From Semisulcospira habei (taxonomy: Eukaryota > Mollusca > Gastropoda > Semisulcospiridae), in contig BTPG01000006.1 in the NCBI GenBank assembly GCA_036245525.1, positions 70,047,101 through 70,111,100 of the forward strand: a DNA stretch of 64,000 nt, written 5' to 3'. The notes below the pieces were generated by a model. It saw nothing but the letters and a program-made list of their open reading frames with translations. It was not told where the DNA came from and searched no databases. A program made the position numbers and the translations under genes. Below are positions 37,799 through 50,300 of this stretch, piece after piece. Positions within the stretch are counted from its first letter, which is position 1, and the number at the start of each line of letters is the position of its first letter.

Positions 37799-39283
37799 TC
37801 ATTGCAGATGATTGTCAACCATTGCAAGAGATTATAATATATTGTAACTATATGTCTTGCAAGTCGCAGGGGTGCTAAAAGATTTTCACATGAGCAAAAT
37901 TTCTTAATGTTTATGTGCACAGAAAGGTACATTGTAAAAAAAACAAAGAAAAACATCAGAATGCACAGTTAAATATCACTGTAAATTATGTAACTGCATG
38001 ACAGGAGTAAAATAAAACAATTTGTTACCGGTACAATCAACTGGATCAAAGGTGAAACTATGACTAGTCATTAAGAGATCAGTCATCTGTACGTAAAACA
38101 ATTACAAGCTAGCGGTGACTGATATGACTAAATGTACGAATGTTTAAAGGCAGTCTCAGGATAAAATCAAAGAAATACACTCTTGACGCTTTGTCTCACA
38201 AAATATGAGGCATGGACAAGTAGCAAAGCATAGCACAACATTCTTGAACAACCAAACAACATTTGAACACTAAAGAAAACAAATAGAAAAGAGTCTACAA
38301 ACTTAGCTTGCATGCAAGAGGCATATACAATGACAAACACAAATCTACATGCAAATCAAGCATCATTTCAGCGCTCACTTAACAAACATAGGCCCAGGGG
38401 TCACCCTGCCTCCCCGCAAGCCAAGGCCACCCACTCACAGCAGCTGAAATCTGCCGAATAAACTTGTGTGCACTGGGGTATCACCAATTTGCCGTTTGTA
38501 TATACCCCATTGTGTACAGGACAGAAAACATGCTGTTACAATGCTCACAGCTGCAGGCAGGTGCTGTGTCTAAACACATTTGCATGTGCCCATGCGTGTA
38601 GAAAAGAATGAGTGCCAAATATTTTCTTTGTTCCCGAGACCCCTGCAAGACATAGTCTACAAAAGTGAAACGCAAGCACAATGCAACATCTAAGGGTCTG
38701 TTAAAAAAATCTTAGTTTAATTACTGATTACGTCCCAAACGGACTACTATCATGAATATAAATTTTTTTTTATTACAGGTACATATTGACACATACAACA
38801 CACAATATAGGGTATTTTACATCACTACCCTAGAAAACAATAGAAAAAGGCATGCATTGATTGAGAACAATTATCTTTGGACGTAAAACTAGGTCAAGCA
38901 AGAATGCAATTCATCTCCAGACACAAACTTAAACACACAGCAAATACAAAAGAGGTCACCAAGACTTTAGGTGGATACCAGCAGACAAACAGTATAAAGC
39001 TCACACTGGTTGTCTCCCTGGATTCGCTACCATGATCGCGAATTGATGGAGACAATCAGTGTGCATACAGCTTTACTTTGGAAGTTGCAAGTCTTTTCAT
39101 CACAGCAGCAAAGTACATGTATATATATGTAAGTAGCAAGTGACTGTATGTACCAATTAATACTTGTATCGACCCCTTGACTTCTGCTGTACCCGTAGAA
39201 AAAGTCTGAAAAATCAGCATCACATACACAAACCATGACCATGAAAATTTTGAATGAACATTACTGTTTTTAATATCAAACAG
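37799..39283. other. no supported gene; 3' flank of the reductase gene
   Basis: AT-rich sequence with only short frames and few recognised repeats. It lies downstream of the FAR stop codon and might include a 3' UTR. No convincing polyadenylation signal could be chosen by eye. Confidence 0.35.
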
Positions 39284-39490
39284 TTGAACCCATTTAGCCC
39301 TACAGCAGGAGATTGACTGACCATGATAATTTAAGGGTAGTTCCAGATTAGCTTGGCGCCTGAAGGCGCCAAGCTAATCTGGCACTAGCCTTCAATTATC
39401 ATGGTCAATCCACCTCCTGCAACTGGTAGATAGTCGTTAAGTAACAGTTCTAAAATTTGGGAAATGCACCCATGGGGATAAAAGGGTTAA
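39284..39490. repeat. palindromic element, family A
   Basis: TTGAACCCATTTAGCCC on the left (TTAA changed to TTGA); ATAAAAGGGTTAA on the right, TTAA at 39487-39490. Hairpin at 39320-39403. Confidence 0.8.
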
Positions 39491-39805
39491 ACACTTCCAG
39501 TCTCTGAATAAATCAGAGTAACACCACAGCTCACATGAGCCACCCAAAAACAATGGTCTTTCTTGCTCAAAACAGCATAAATATGTTCTTCTAAATGAAA
39601 GTCACCATACATGATTACAGAAGTCCTGCTGTAATCCTGCTGTAGTCTGGTCACAAAGGTCCAAGAGAGCACAAAACCCTTGGGTCGATGTTGACAACAG
39701 CCTGCCCAATCCCGTTGTACATTGGCCGACACTAGCCAAATGACTTTCCACTTATGTTGTACTGCAGCACTACTAATTTATCTAGCCCATGTATAAAGCA
39801 TTATC

Positions 39806-39914
39806 TTAACTCATTCCAGGCTTCCCACATCAATAGCTGCCGAAGTGTCATATGGCGTTGCCAGCGGCAATGCTATAAGACATGCAGCTATGCTGGGTGC
39901 CTTGAATGAGTTAA
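39806..39914. repeat. palindromic element with TTAA borders, separate core (family L)
   Basis: TTAA at 39806-39809 and 39911-39914. TTAACTCATTCCAGGC on the left and GTGCCTTGAATGAGTTAA on the right. Core TGGCGTTGCCAGCGGCAATG matches none of the other families, though the outer bases match families A and C. Confidence 0.75.
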
Positions 39915-40248
39915 TCATTAAGAGAAAAACCAGTGAGTCAGAGTACACAAAAGATCTTACTCTGGTAGAATACGTTTTTTCATCAGCACGCCATCTAACT
40001 TAAAGATGGTCTGTATACAAACTGAAACATAACCAATAAAAATGAGAATGTTCACGACTGTATCAAATATCAAGGTGAAGAATTCTTTGATAAATCTGTT
40101 ACAGTGACTAAAAGTAAAATGCAATAATACTTCACAGACAGTGCTAGCAAGTATATGATGCTAAAATGCAGTAATACTTCTCTTGGGTAGTGCTAGCAAA
40201 TTGCTGGACAGCCTAAGATGCTGTCGCAAGTCACAACCATAGACAATA

Positions 40249-40983
40249 CTGTGGAGTTCGCTTAACACGAATTTTCTGGCGACACGGAAAATGACTTCGT
40301 GTTAAACGTATTTCGTGTTAACCAATATAGCCTCAAAATTGATCACGGCCCTCAAGGAGAAAGTGTGTAAGAGATGTGTGCGTGAATGAGTACGAGGTTA
40401 AAAGTGCACATTGTCATACGGGTCATACTTTATATGCATACCTTCAGCTCGGTAGGAAAACACAAGGAAACGTGTTCAGCTTGCGTATTTAATGTAAAAT
40501 CCATCAGGTAAAATCCATAGTATGTTACAATCCATCAGGTAAAAGCAACACAGGCTGAAGTACAATCCCGCATCGGTAAAAGGGTTGTGTTGGTACACGA
40601 ATGATGCAAACTAACAAAAAAAACCATGAATAGAGTTCAGAAATGCTAGCCAATGAGAAGATTACAACAGCCGAAGGCTATTCAGCCAATCACAGACTAG
40701 AGTTTGCTCTGATCTGTCGTGTACTACAGCGCGAGAGCTACACGTGAATTGATTTTCGGTGAATGGAATCTGTGTTCATGTTAAACAGGTGAATAATAGT
40801 GAAATTGCCCTGGTTGGGAACCGAAACCAGCTTCGTGTAAAGCGAAATTTTGTGTTAAGCATTTCATGTTATCAGTGAAATTTTAATACAGAATAAGAAG
40901 GCCGTCAGCCGGGAACGCAAAAACGGTTCGTGTTAACCAGAAATTTGTGTAAAGCGAGTTCGTGTTAACTGGACTCCACCGAG
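40249..40983. mobile_element. nonautonomous DNA transposon, pogo-like termini
   Basis: Flanked by TA at 40247-40248 and 40984-40985. The left end CTGTGGAGTTCGCTTAACAC matches the reverse complement of the right end (CTCGGTGGAGTCCAGTTAAC), with repeated CGTGTTAA motifs inside both ends. The 735 bp interior has no long frame. Termini like CAGTGGAGTTCGCTTAAC resemble pogo/Tigger relatives; that assignment is inference. Confidence 0.65.
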
Positions 40984-41177
40984 TAATGTTTAACTCTATG
41001 ATGGGAAAACAGGAGAATATCTAGCAGACATGTGCTGGGAATTTTCAGCAAACTGCACTCAACTTTCGGCTGTGACAATCACACAAAGTAAATTTTCTTG
41101 AAGAGAAATAATATCTAGTGGCTTGGAGACTGATCTTTGTGCTAGTATTGTGCGATAAACCAGAAAGTCACTTGCGG

Positions 41178-41337
41178 CTATGACGATCGTGCCAACATGG
41201 GTACTTTCTTGAAGATCCACAGGGCCCAACCCAAGAGGAGGTTCCAGAGAGAGTGGGCCACAGGAACACGCTTGACCAGATATCGCCACATTAACACCAC
41301 CCCCACGATCTTCAGCACTAGCTGAATGCGCTGAAGC
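41178..41337 (-). CDS. FAR1: FAR exon J (last), C-terminus and stop
   Basis: Acceptor TTTCTGCAG|GCTTCAG. Read in the phase set by exon I, it gives [19 protein letters not shown], then [17 protein letters not shown], and a TAG at 41178-41180. These hydrophobic stretches fit the membrane-associated tail of FARs. A longer frame in another phase across the same bases (41059-41397) is not the coding one. Confidence 0.85.
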
Positions 41338-44300
41338 CTGCAGAAATACAAACGTTACAATTTTTAAAATACAACAAAATGTCCTGATGTAATGCACCTA
41401 CATTTACAATTGTGGTGGTGGTGTTATTATATTTCCAAGTTGTGTGTTCTATGTGGAGTTAACTTGTACAGCCAACTATACAACAAGCCTCAAAAGCATG
41501 ATTTTAACTCATTCTCCAGTAAGAAAAGGTCCTAGGGCCCACGATAGCTGCAGAACGCGCGTGAACAGCTGTGCACGGGCCCACTGCGGCTGTCGTTGGC
41601 CCATAGATATTTTGCTACTGAGGACTAGCCTGACAAGCCATGGCAATGGATTGGCCATAACAGTTTAGGCCAGGGCTTGATATACCTGGCAGATGGGCAA
41701 GCATCATGCTCATCTGACACTAGCCAGACCTATCATGGTCGACACATCTGCAACTGATACACAATCAAGACGTGCCACATCCAGTGCCACAACTGATTCA
41801 AGATGTGCCACATCTGGATACGCGGCTACAGCTGCGTATCCAGATGTGGCACATCTTGACCAAGTTAACCACCAAGGGTGGGTGGTTTATTGCGACCATA
41901 TCTCACATCAGCCTTAGCAACAACATGTTGAGTTAATTATGTAGGTTTAATGCCGAGCAGGCGACTAAGGCCATCTCAAGGCGGCAACAATATGTTGAAG
42001 TCAACTCTATTAGTAGTAGTGTGTTTGTGTGTGCGCGCACGTGCGTGTATGAGCCTATAAGAGCAACACCTCCTTGAATGAATGATATGCATTTTGAATG
42101 GTGATTGTGTATAGATTATTGATAGTGCATTGTATTTTTTTTTAAATACTTTTTGTAAATTGCGTTTTTGTGATTCGTTATTTTTGTACGATTAGCTTTT
42201 GTTAAGCACCTAGAGCTCTAATTTCTGAGGTTAGGTGCTGTACAAGTACTCATTATTATTACTATTATGACATAAATGGTGCATGAACAAGGAAAAAAAT
42301 GTATTGTTAAAATTCCACTGCAATTTTTTACCCCTATATCAACTACTGGGATGTGGGCGGGTGAATTGGGGGAGGTGGGGCCGGGGGGGATGGGGGGGAG
42401 AGAGAGGGATATACAAGTGTTTCAGGCGGGCAGGCAGGGGGGGGGGGGGGAGGTGGAGATGTGATTCAGAGGACGTAGCATTCACAGGAGGCTATTCAGA
42501 AGCCTGAAAAGTCCAAGAAAAATTCAGACCAAGGGGCATAACTCTAGCAAATGAGCAATACCTTTGTAGAGCAATGCGAGCTTTTGGCAGCTCTGATACC
42601 TCCTCCTTCAGGACAAACTGCTTGGCTCCCAGACAATAGTTCTCCATGTACTGGGGCCAGTCGATTGTGCGTGGATCAAATGGAAATGTCTGCAACACAA
42701 TTGACAGAAGAACACCAGTTACACAGTGCATAAGACACAAATAATTCTCATTATAGCACATAAACCCATTCATGGAGATGGGATTGACCAAGAAAATTCA
42801 AGGGTAATGCCAGATTAGCTTGGCGCCTTTAGGCGCCAAGCTAATCTGGCACTACCCTGAATTTTTATAGTCGTTGCATCTCCTACAACTGGTACAAAGT
42901 TGTAAAGTAGGACCTCCAAATTTTGAGAAATGCTGCCTTGTGGTTAAATGAGTTAAAAGGCTAAAGCACAAAAAGGTTTAAAACTCGTCTTTTGTCCACC
43001 ATGCAGGTAATATCAGACAAACAGATGTGGATCATCAGGTATATGCCCTTATGGTGGGGGATTACAATGTAATCTGCTATCGTAATGTCAAAAGTTTCCA
43101 TGCACAAGACTAATCATTTCTGCTATTTTAGAGTCCCTTTAATTATCATGGCAGATCATGTCCTGAACTTGATGTGCCATGTACATTTGTGTGGTGTAAA
43201 TCTGCATGTACAAATGCAGCAATCTCGAATGTGTTGCAGGCCCACTACCACCATAACTGTTCAGAGATACACTTCTGTTACAGATGGTTATGAAACGTTA
43301 CGCACAGGTCTAGTTATGGTTCATTTATAATAATAATAATAATAATAATTACGGTATTTATAATGCGCTTATCTTATAATAATTATAACTCTAAGCGCGC
43401 ACTCACAACTCGCACACGCATGTGCACGCTTTAGACAATGACTCACGTACCACAAATAGTGAAAATACATTACGACGGTCAGCTAGGGGTGGGGAGTGTG
43501 GTGATTTGTGCTAGAACTGTTGAAAGAGGTGAGTTTTGAGGGCGGACTGGAAGGAGGAGAGTGAGTGTTTCTGACGGAGAGAGAGTGGGAGGGTGTTCCA
43601 GGTGGATGGACCGTATACTGAGAAGGAGCAGGGGCCGAAAGTGCTGAGTTTGGTGCGGGGGATGAGGAGGCGGAGAGGGTCGGAGGTGGAGCGGAGGGAG
43701 CGGGAAGGAGTGTAGGGGTGAAGTAAGTTGGAGAGATAGGTAGGAGCGTAGTTGTTCAGGGATTTGTAGCAGAGAGACAGAATCTTGTATTGGATGCGTT
43801 GGGGGATGGGGAGCCAGTGAAGGAGCTTGAGCAGGGGAGTGGTCGGATTTTTTCTTTCTGAGGACGAGGCGGGCAGCATTGTTCTGGACGCGCTGGAGAG
43901 CGAGAGTGGTGGAGTGAGGAAGGCCGGAAAGGAGAGAGTTGCAGTAGTCGATGCGAGATAAGATGAGAGAGACAGCAAGTTTGGTGGCAGCTTCGGTAGT
44001 GAGGTATTTTCTGATCTGACTGATGCGGCGGAGGTGGAAAAAACATGCCTGGGCCGTGGCGGAGACGAAGCTGGTCATGGAAAGAGAGGAATCGATAATG
44101 CCAAGGTTCTTGACCGAGTCAGAGAGGGAGATGGGGGTGCTGTCGAGTTGAAGGTGGAGAGAGGGAGGGAGCTGGGAAAGTTTCTGGCGAGTGCCTATCT
44201 TTATGGCTTCCGTTTTGTCGTCGTTCAGTTTGAGCTTGTTTGCTGTCATCCAGTTTTTCACGTCTTCATAGCAGTCAGCCATGCGAGTCAGTAGTGTCTG

Positions 44301-47300
44301 AGTGCTGTCGAGTTTGTCTTTGTCTAGTAGTTGTGAGTCGTCAGCGTAGAGGTGGTGGTGTATGTGGTGAGACTGGATGATGTTGGACACGGGAGAGGTG
44401 TAGAGTGTGAAAAGGACCGGGCCCAGGACGGACCCCTGTGGAACGCCGCAGGAGAGCCTGACTGGGTTGGAGGAGACGCCGTCGATGGTGACGGACTGCT
44501 GTCTGTCGGAGAGGTAGGAGAGAAACCAGGAGTGGGCAGAGTCAGTGATGCCGAAGGAGTGGTGAAGGCGGTGGAGGAGGATAGAGTGGTCTATGGTGTC
44601 GAAGGCGGCAGAGAGATCGAGTAGCGTAAGAAGGGAGATGTTGCCCGAGTCAGTGGAGAGAAGCAGGTCGTTTAGGATATAATGTAAAAGGGCTGTTTCA
44701 GTGCTGTGATGTTTGCGATAGGCAGACTGGAAGGGACTGAGGAGGTTGTTGTCGGCGAGGTGGATGTTCAGTTGGTTGAGGACAACCTTCTCAAGAAGCT
44801 TGGACAGGAAAGAGATTGGAGACTGGGCGGTAGTTCTTGAGTTCGTTTGGGTCGAGGTTGTGTTTTTTGAGGAGAGGACGGACGATGGCGGACTTGAAGA
44901 TATCAGGGACGGAGCCGTTCTCTAGAGATGTGTTGATGATGTCGGTAATGAAGGGCAAAAGTTTTGGGAGGCCGTCCCGGTAGAGAGGAGCTGGGAGGGG
45001 GTCTAGTTCGCAGGTTTTGAATGGCATGGACTTTATGGTCTTGAGGACTTCATCCTGAGAGACGGGGCGGAAGGACGAGAGGGGAGTGCCGGAAAAGGGG
45101 GGGTCAGGAAGGCAAGGCGGAGATGGCAGAGTGTCGAGTGTGTTGCGCAGAGTTTGGATTTTGTCGGAGAAATAGGAGGAGAAAGCGGACGGAAGTTCTT
45201 CTTTGCTGTGTGTGTTGGGAAGAGGAGAGTCTTTAGATGTGCCTAGGAGTGTGTTCATGGTGGCGTAGAGGGTTTTGGAAGAAGTGGATTCCAGGATTTT
45301 GTTTTGAAGGTGTTTACGTTTGGAGTCGGAGATCATTCTGCATACTTTGGATCTGGGGGTTTGGAAGATCTCTCTGTGAACGGTGAGGTCAGATGAGTGC
45401 CAGCGGCGTTCCGCTTGTCGACGCTCGCGCTTGGCCTCAGCTATGTCGTCAGTGAGCCAGGGGGAGGGGAGTCGGTTGAGTATGGAGCAGGTGGTGACAA
45501 GGGCATGGGTGTCTAGAAGTTTTTGAAGGGAGGAATCGAAATGGGATGCAAGATCGGGAGAGGGGGCGGGGTCCAAGAGAAGGTCGACAGCTTCGTCGAA
45601 GAAGTTCTCTCGGTTGACAAATTTTAGTTTGCGACGAGAGACAAAGAGTTTGGGGTTTTTCGGGGGAGATAGGTTGAGGGAGACGAGAATAGCAAGGTGG
45701 TCGGAGGGAAGCACAGAAGAAGTGTCAGAGTCGAGGAAGAGTTGATCGGAGGTGCGGGTGATGATCCAGTCGAGAGTGTGGCCGAGTCGGTGGGTGGGTT
45801 TAGTGATGTGTTGTGTAAGATTGTGGTTTGAAAGTGACGTGCAAAGGCGTTTTGTGTCAGGGTGGTCGGGTTTGTCGAAGTGGAAGTTAAAGTCGCCAAG
45901 AAGAATGTGTTTTCCGGGTCGTGTGCTGTAGTGGTCAAGGAGGAGGTCGAATTCGGTGAGGAACATGGAGTTTATGAGTTTGTTTTGAGAGCTTGGAGGG
46001 GGGCGATAGATACATGAGAAGATGAGGGACTGGCCAGGGAGTGTTGCTACGGCCTCGACAGATTCAAAGGAGGGATGAGCAAAAGGGAGAGACTGAGAGA
46101 AGGAGAGGTGAGCAGAAAGACAGTCCCTGTAGATGATGGCAATGCCACCCCCTCTGGAAGCACGCGGGAAGGAGGCCAGGCGGTAGCCACTCGGAGTGAC
46201 GCTGGCGATGATGGGTTCATCGCCAGCTGAGCGGAGCCACGTTTCGGTGATCACGACAACATCTACGTCACTGTCTAGAATGAAATCTGAAATCACGTCG
46301 GCTTTGCCATCTTTGCAGACAGACTGTGCATTGAACAGACACAGTTTTAGGTTGGATGAGCCAGAAGAGGAAGAGAGAGAAGAAACGGACGAAGAAGAGG
46401 ACGAAGGAAGAGGAGGGTGGGGAGGGGGAAAAGAGGATGGAGGGGGGAGGGGGAAAGGGGGGAGGAGGAGAGGGGGGAGGAGGAAAAGACGGGGAAGGAG
46501 AACCGGGCAAGAGAAAGGATGCGAGAGGAGGGTGAGGGGGGGGGGGAGAGGGGAGGAGGAGGAAGGGGAGTAGAAAAAGCTGAGGTAGAGGGAGGGGGAG
46601 AGTGAAGAGGAGGAGAAAGGTGGGAGAGGAGACGAGGAGGAAAAAGCAGGCGAAGGAGGAGGGGGTGAGGGGAGGGCGGGGGAGGGGGCGGCCGAGGAGA
46701 GCAGTGAGCGGTAGATGAGCAAGAGAGGAAAAGAAATGGGAGAAGAAGGAAGTGAGGTGGAGAAATCGAGGAGGTGGAGGGAGGCGAAAGGGGTGGAAGG
46801 GCATAGGAAAAGGGGAAAAAAGTGTGTGGTTGTGTTTGTGGTGGTGAGTCCCGCCTTTTGCTAATTCCGCCCCTGTGGCCTCTCTTTCGTGATCGGATGC
46901 CGCGTAAGGCATCTGCAACACTGTCAGCGGCACCGGCCGCGCAGTAGGTGGCGTGGCGACGTAGAGATAGCAGTTGTTGGCGTGTGTATTTGATGAGCAT
47001 GATTGTTTGTGAAGACAAGAAAGAGGAAGACGAGAAGAGGGTTCAGTAGGGTGTGTGTATGTGTGAGTAAGTGTGTGTGTGTGCCGGTGTGTGTGTGAGC
47101 GGTGTGGTAGGGAAGCGACCCGATTTCCGGTCGGTCAGCGGCGAGATCAGGCAATGGCACCGAAAGTGGGGAGGGCGAAATGTCGACGGGAGAGCACACG
47201 TAAACCTATAGAACGGTAGGAACATGAACGAGTTTACAACAACCAAGCAGCAGATGCCATCACGGGTGGCAAACACTCACACAGTAAACACTTCACACAC

Positions 47301-50300
47301 TAGCACGCAGCACATGAATAACAGGGCGGCGGAAAGGCCCGCGAACCCACGCTGCGGAAGAAGCAAAATGGCGACGTAAACAAAAAAACAAAAATTCAAA
47401 TGACAGACACAATTCAATACGATACCACTCAAACAGCAACCAGATCCGACGAAACACAAGCAGAATCCTCATCAGCGCACTCTTATACGATACTCAGCAG
47501 ACTTTCAGCACACGAAACACAGTACATCCAACGAAAAACCACTAAAACACTGGGAGCGAAACACACGTGGTAAGTCGCACAAACAAGATGGTGCCCCATT
47601 TAGACACAGAACAATCCAGTTCAGCACACGTTGTCTTTATATCAAGTAACCTGACAATGACTGCACTCCATTCTAGAAATACGCTATCATATCAGTACAA
47701 GAAACAGATAAAAATAGATTGACATGCTAATGGCTGCACAGAAAAAGTAAGTGCGATTACGCGTGTGCTTGTGTGTGTCCAAACTGCTGCTAAAGCTAAT
47801 TAGATGTGTCGACAAAGCATGATAAACACAAATGGTGCTGAAATGAGCCTTCATATTTATGTGTAATGGTACAGCTCCTAAGATCTCAATTGTTAAAGTT
47901 AAAATTTAGAAACTGACCTTCTTGTCCTCTGTAGATAGCTTGTTGAGAAGCATGAGGATATTGTCATTGTGAAAGTTCCACTGTCGTGATGTAAAAAACT
48001 CCAGCGTAGTCACAGCCTTCCACAATCGATCCTGGATTCGAACAAACCTGCAAGAAAACAAGAATGGCAGAGCACTTATAGCTCATGTGCATGAGTCATA
48101 ATTAAATAAGTCTGATCTTTTTGATTAAACATGCTACCAACAGCCAAAGGGTTAACAAAGCTTTAACCCGACAGAAATTCACACTCACATGGGTTGTTTA
48201 CCGGTGAGACGGAGGTAAGCATCCATGAGGTAGGCGGGGATGAGGTGATCAAAGACGACGCTAACAGTTTTGCGCATGCCACTGAGGGTGAAGCGAGGGT
48301 TGGGGATGCGAGCAATAGTGTTGCAGGGGTTCTTCATGAAGTACTTGTATGACATCCGTTCTGAAAGAAAAATAAAATGCCATCGATTGTTTTATTGTCA
48401 TAAAAAAAATGCACAGATAATACCACACTTTTTAAAGTGACATTTGTTTTTAAAACCACAGGAAACTTGTGTACTGACATAAAAATAAACAACAAAATAA
48501 ATAAACAAAATCTTTAAAATGTTTTTTAAAAATTGCAAATAACTGAGGAGAGGCAGCCTTCACGAACGAGAACGGCAAAGCCCTTATGGTTTACACGTAT
48601 GACAAATCCACATAATAAGTATGACCTTTGTGACCCCGACGTTATCAATAGGTCACTGAAGTGTTCAAGTGTCCTTAACCCCTTTTTTGCCAAAGTACGT
48701 ACAATACTACATATGTTTGTTCATTCAATGACCAAAAAATCTAAACCTCTGAAGAAGCATGGAAACAAATTGGTCTCAGCAAGATTCATAGATCCTCATG
48801 AGCCCCCGCATGAGCGGGGGCTGATGAGGATCTATGTCTCTTGCAGTTGGATTGGATTCACCTTTTCTCAGCAGTGAAGGGGTTATCATAAATGAAGGGT
48901 TGGCTTTTGTACCAGCAAAATCTCTGATTTCTCATAGTTTGTATATTCTTCACACAATCTGTGTCCGCTGACAGCAAAGGAGTTTACTGTTGTGGCATAG
49001 ATGGTCTGGCAAAACTTACCTATCATCCCCCATGTGATGCGATTGATCTGTCCTGTGGTGCAGTTGTAAACCAGAGTTGTGCTTGGTCTATAACAAAAAA
49101 GACAAGAAAGATTTTGTATTCATGCGACAATAAACTCTGCAGTCATGCTCCATCTGTTTCAAATGTCTGTCAAAAGCAAAATGATAATTAGGCTTCTGCG
49201 GCCATAAGAAGAATGCAAAACAAAGTTCAACTGACACAGATTTCCAATGAGTTTTTTGTTGTTTAATTTTTTATTTCATAAATCAAAACAATGCTGCAGT
49301 AGTGACCAATAGGTAGATAATATATTCATGTCTGCTGAAGAATCAACAAGTGATCCAGTCCTAGCTTTCAGCTCAAATGACTGGCGGACAGTAGCCTAGC
49401 ATTATCCTAGTAACTCATATTACCTTGACAAGGTCATTCGATTTGAAAACTAGGATAATGACAGACTGCTACCTGACTATGCAGGTCTCTTTTTCCACAG
49501 CCCTTTAAATGGCCACCTCCCAGGCACACAGCTATCCCTGTCAGAAAAAAAATAGACTGAAACCACTCCTTACTTTTCTACTGCTGTGTACCACGCAACA
49601 GCAATCATGGCATTGGTTGCTATGTCAACAGGGATCACATCTGCTGTTCCGTGGAAGTTGCCGTGCATGCATCGCAGTAAACCTTTACCAATCTAAGGGG
49701 TGAAAAAAGAGAAATGATTATCATTTTGAACTCGAATCAAATCAAAATCAATGAACAGAATTCAATATTTCAGTTTCACAATCATAGTTGATTACTTCCT
49801 TGACTTTATAATAATAATAATAATAATAATAATAATTACGGTATTTATAATGTGCTTATCTTATAATAATTATAACTCTAAGCGCGCACTCACAACTCGC
49901 GTACGCATGCGCACGCTTTAGACGACTCACGTGCATCACAAATACATTACGACAGTCAGCTTAGGGTGGGGAGTATGGTACTATTAGTGCTAGAACTGTT
50001 GAAAGAGGAGAGTTTTTAGGGCAGACTGGAAGGAGGAGAGAGAGTGTTTATGACGGAGAGAGAGTGGGAGAGTGTTCCAGGTGGAAGGATCATATACAGA
50101 GAAGGTTGATTGATTGTACATTGCTTAACGTCCCGACAGCAACAAGGTTTTCTCAGGACGTGCCTGCACTGCTTGCGAAAAAAAACCAAACAGAATATTG
50201 AATGTATGTCGCCAGCCGATCCAATATGTTAAATAAACCTATGCCATGGGGCCTAAATAAAGCCAAGACCATTTAGCAACACACATCCAATATCAAGAGC

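Larger units (their letters stand above)
43328..47045 (-). mobile_element. L2-like LINE, second family, copy 2 (near full length)
   Basis: Lies in the FAR intron between exons I and H. The 3' end is TAATAATAATAATAATTACG. The 5' region includes [17 protein letters not shown] (minus, near 46990), a form often seen at the start of L2-type ORF2. Endonuclease and first part of the RT at 46380-44791, rest of the RT at 44800-43479. At least one frameshift near 44800 and one near 44390. Confidence 0.85.

Noticed and set aside
41059..41397. 112-residue minus-strand frame as a gene or as the FAR C-terminus
   Set aside because: The phase carried over from exon I selects another frame from 41337, which gives a hydrophobic tail and a stop at 41178. 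The longer frame runs through the intron.
46268..47018. Ser/Pro-rich proteins on the minus strand
   Set aside because: Several overlapping frames have the same low-complexity composition over a purine-rich tract. Only the downstream endonuclease is recognisable.
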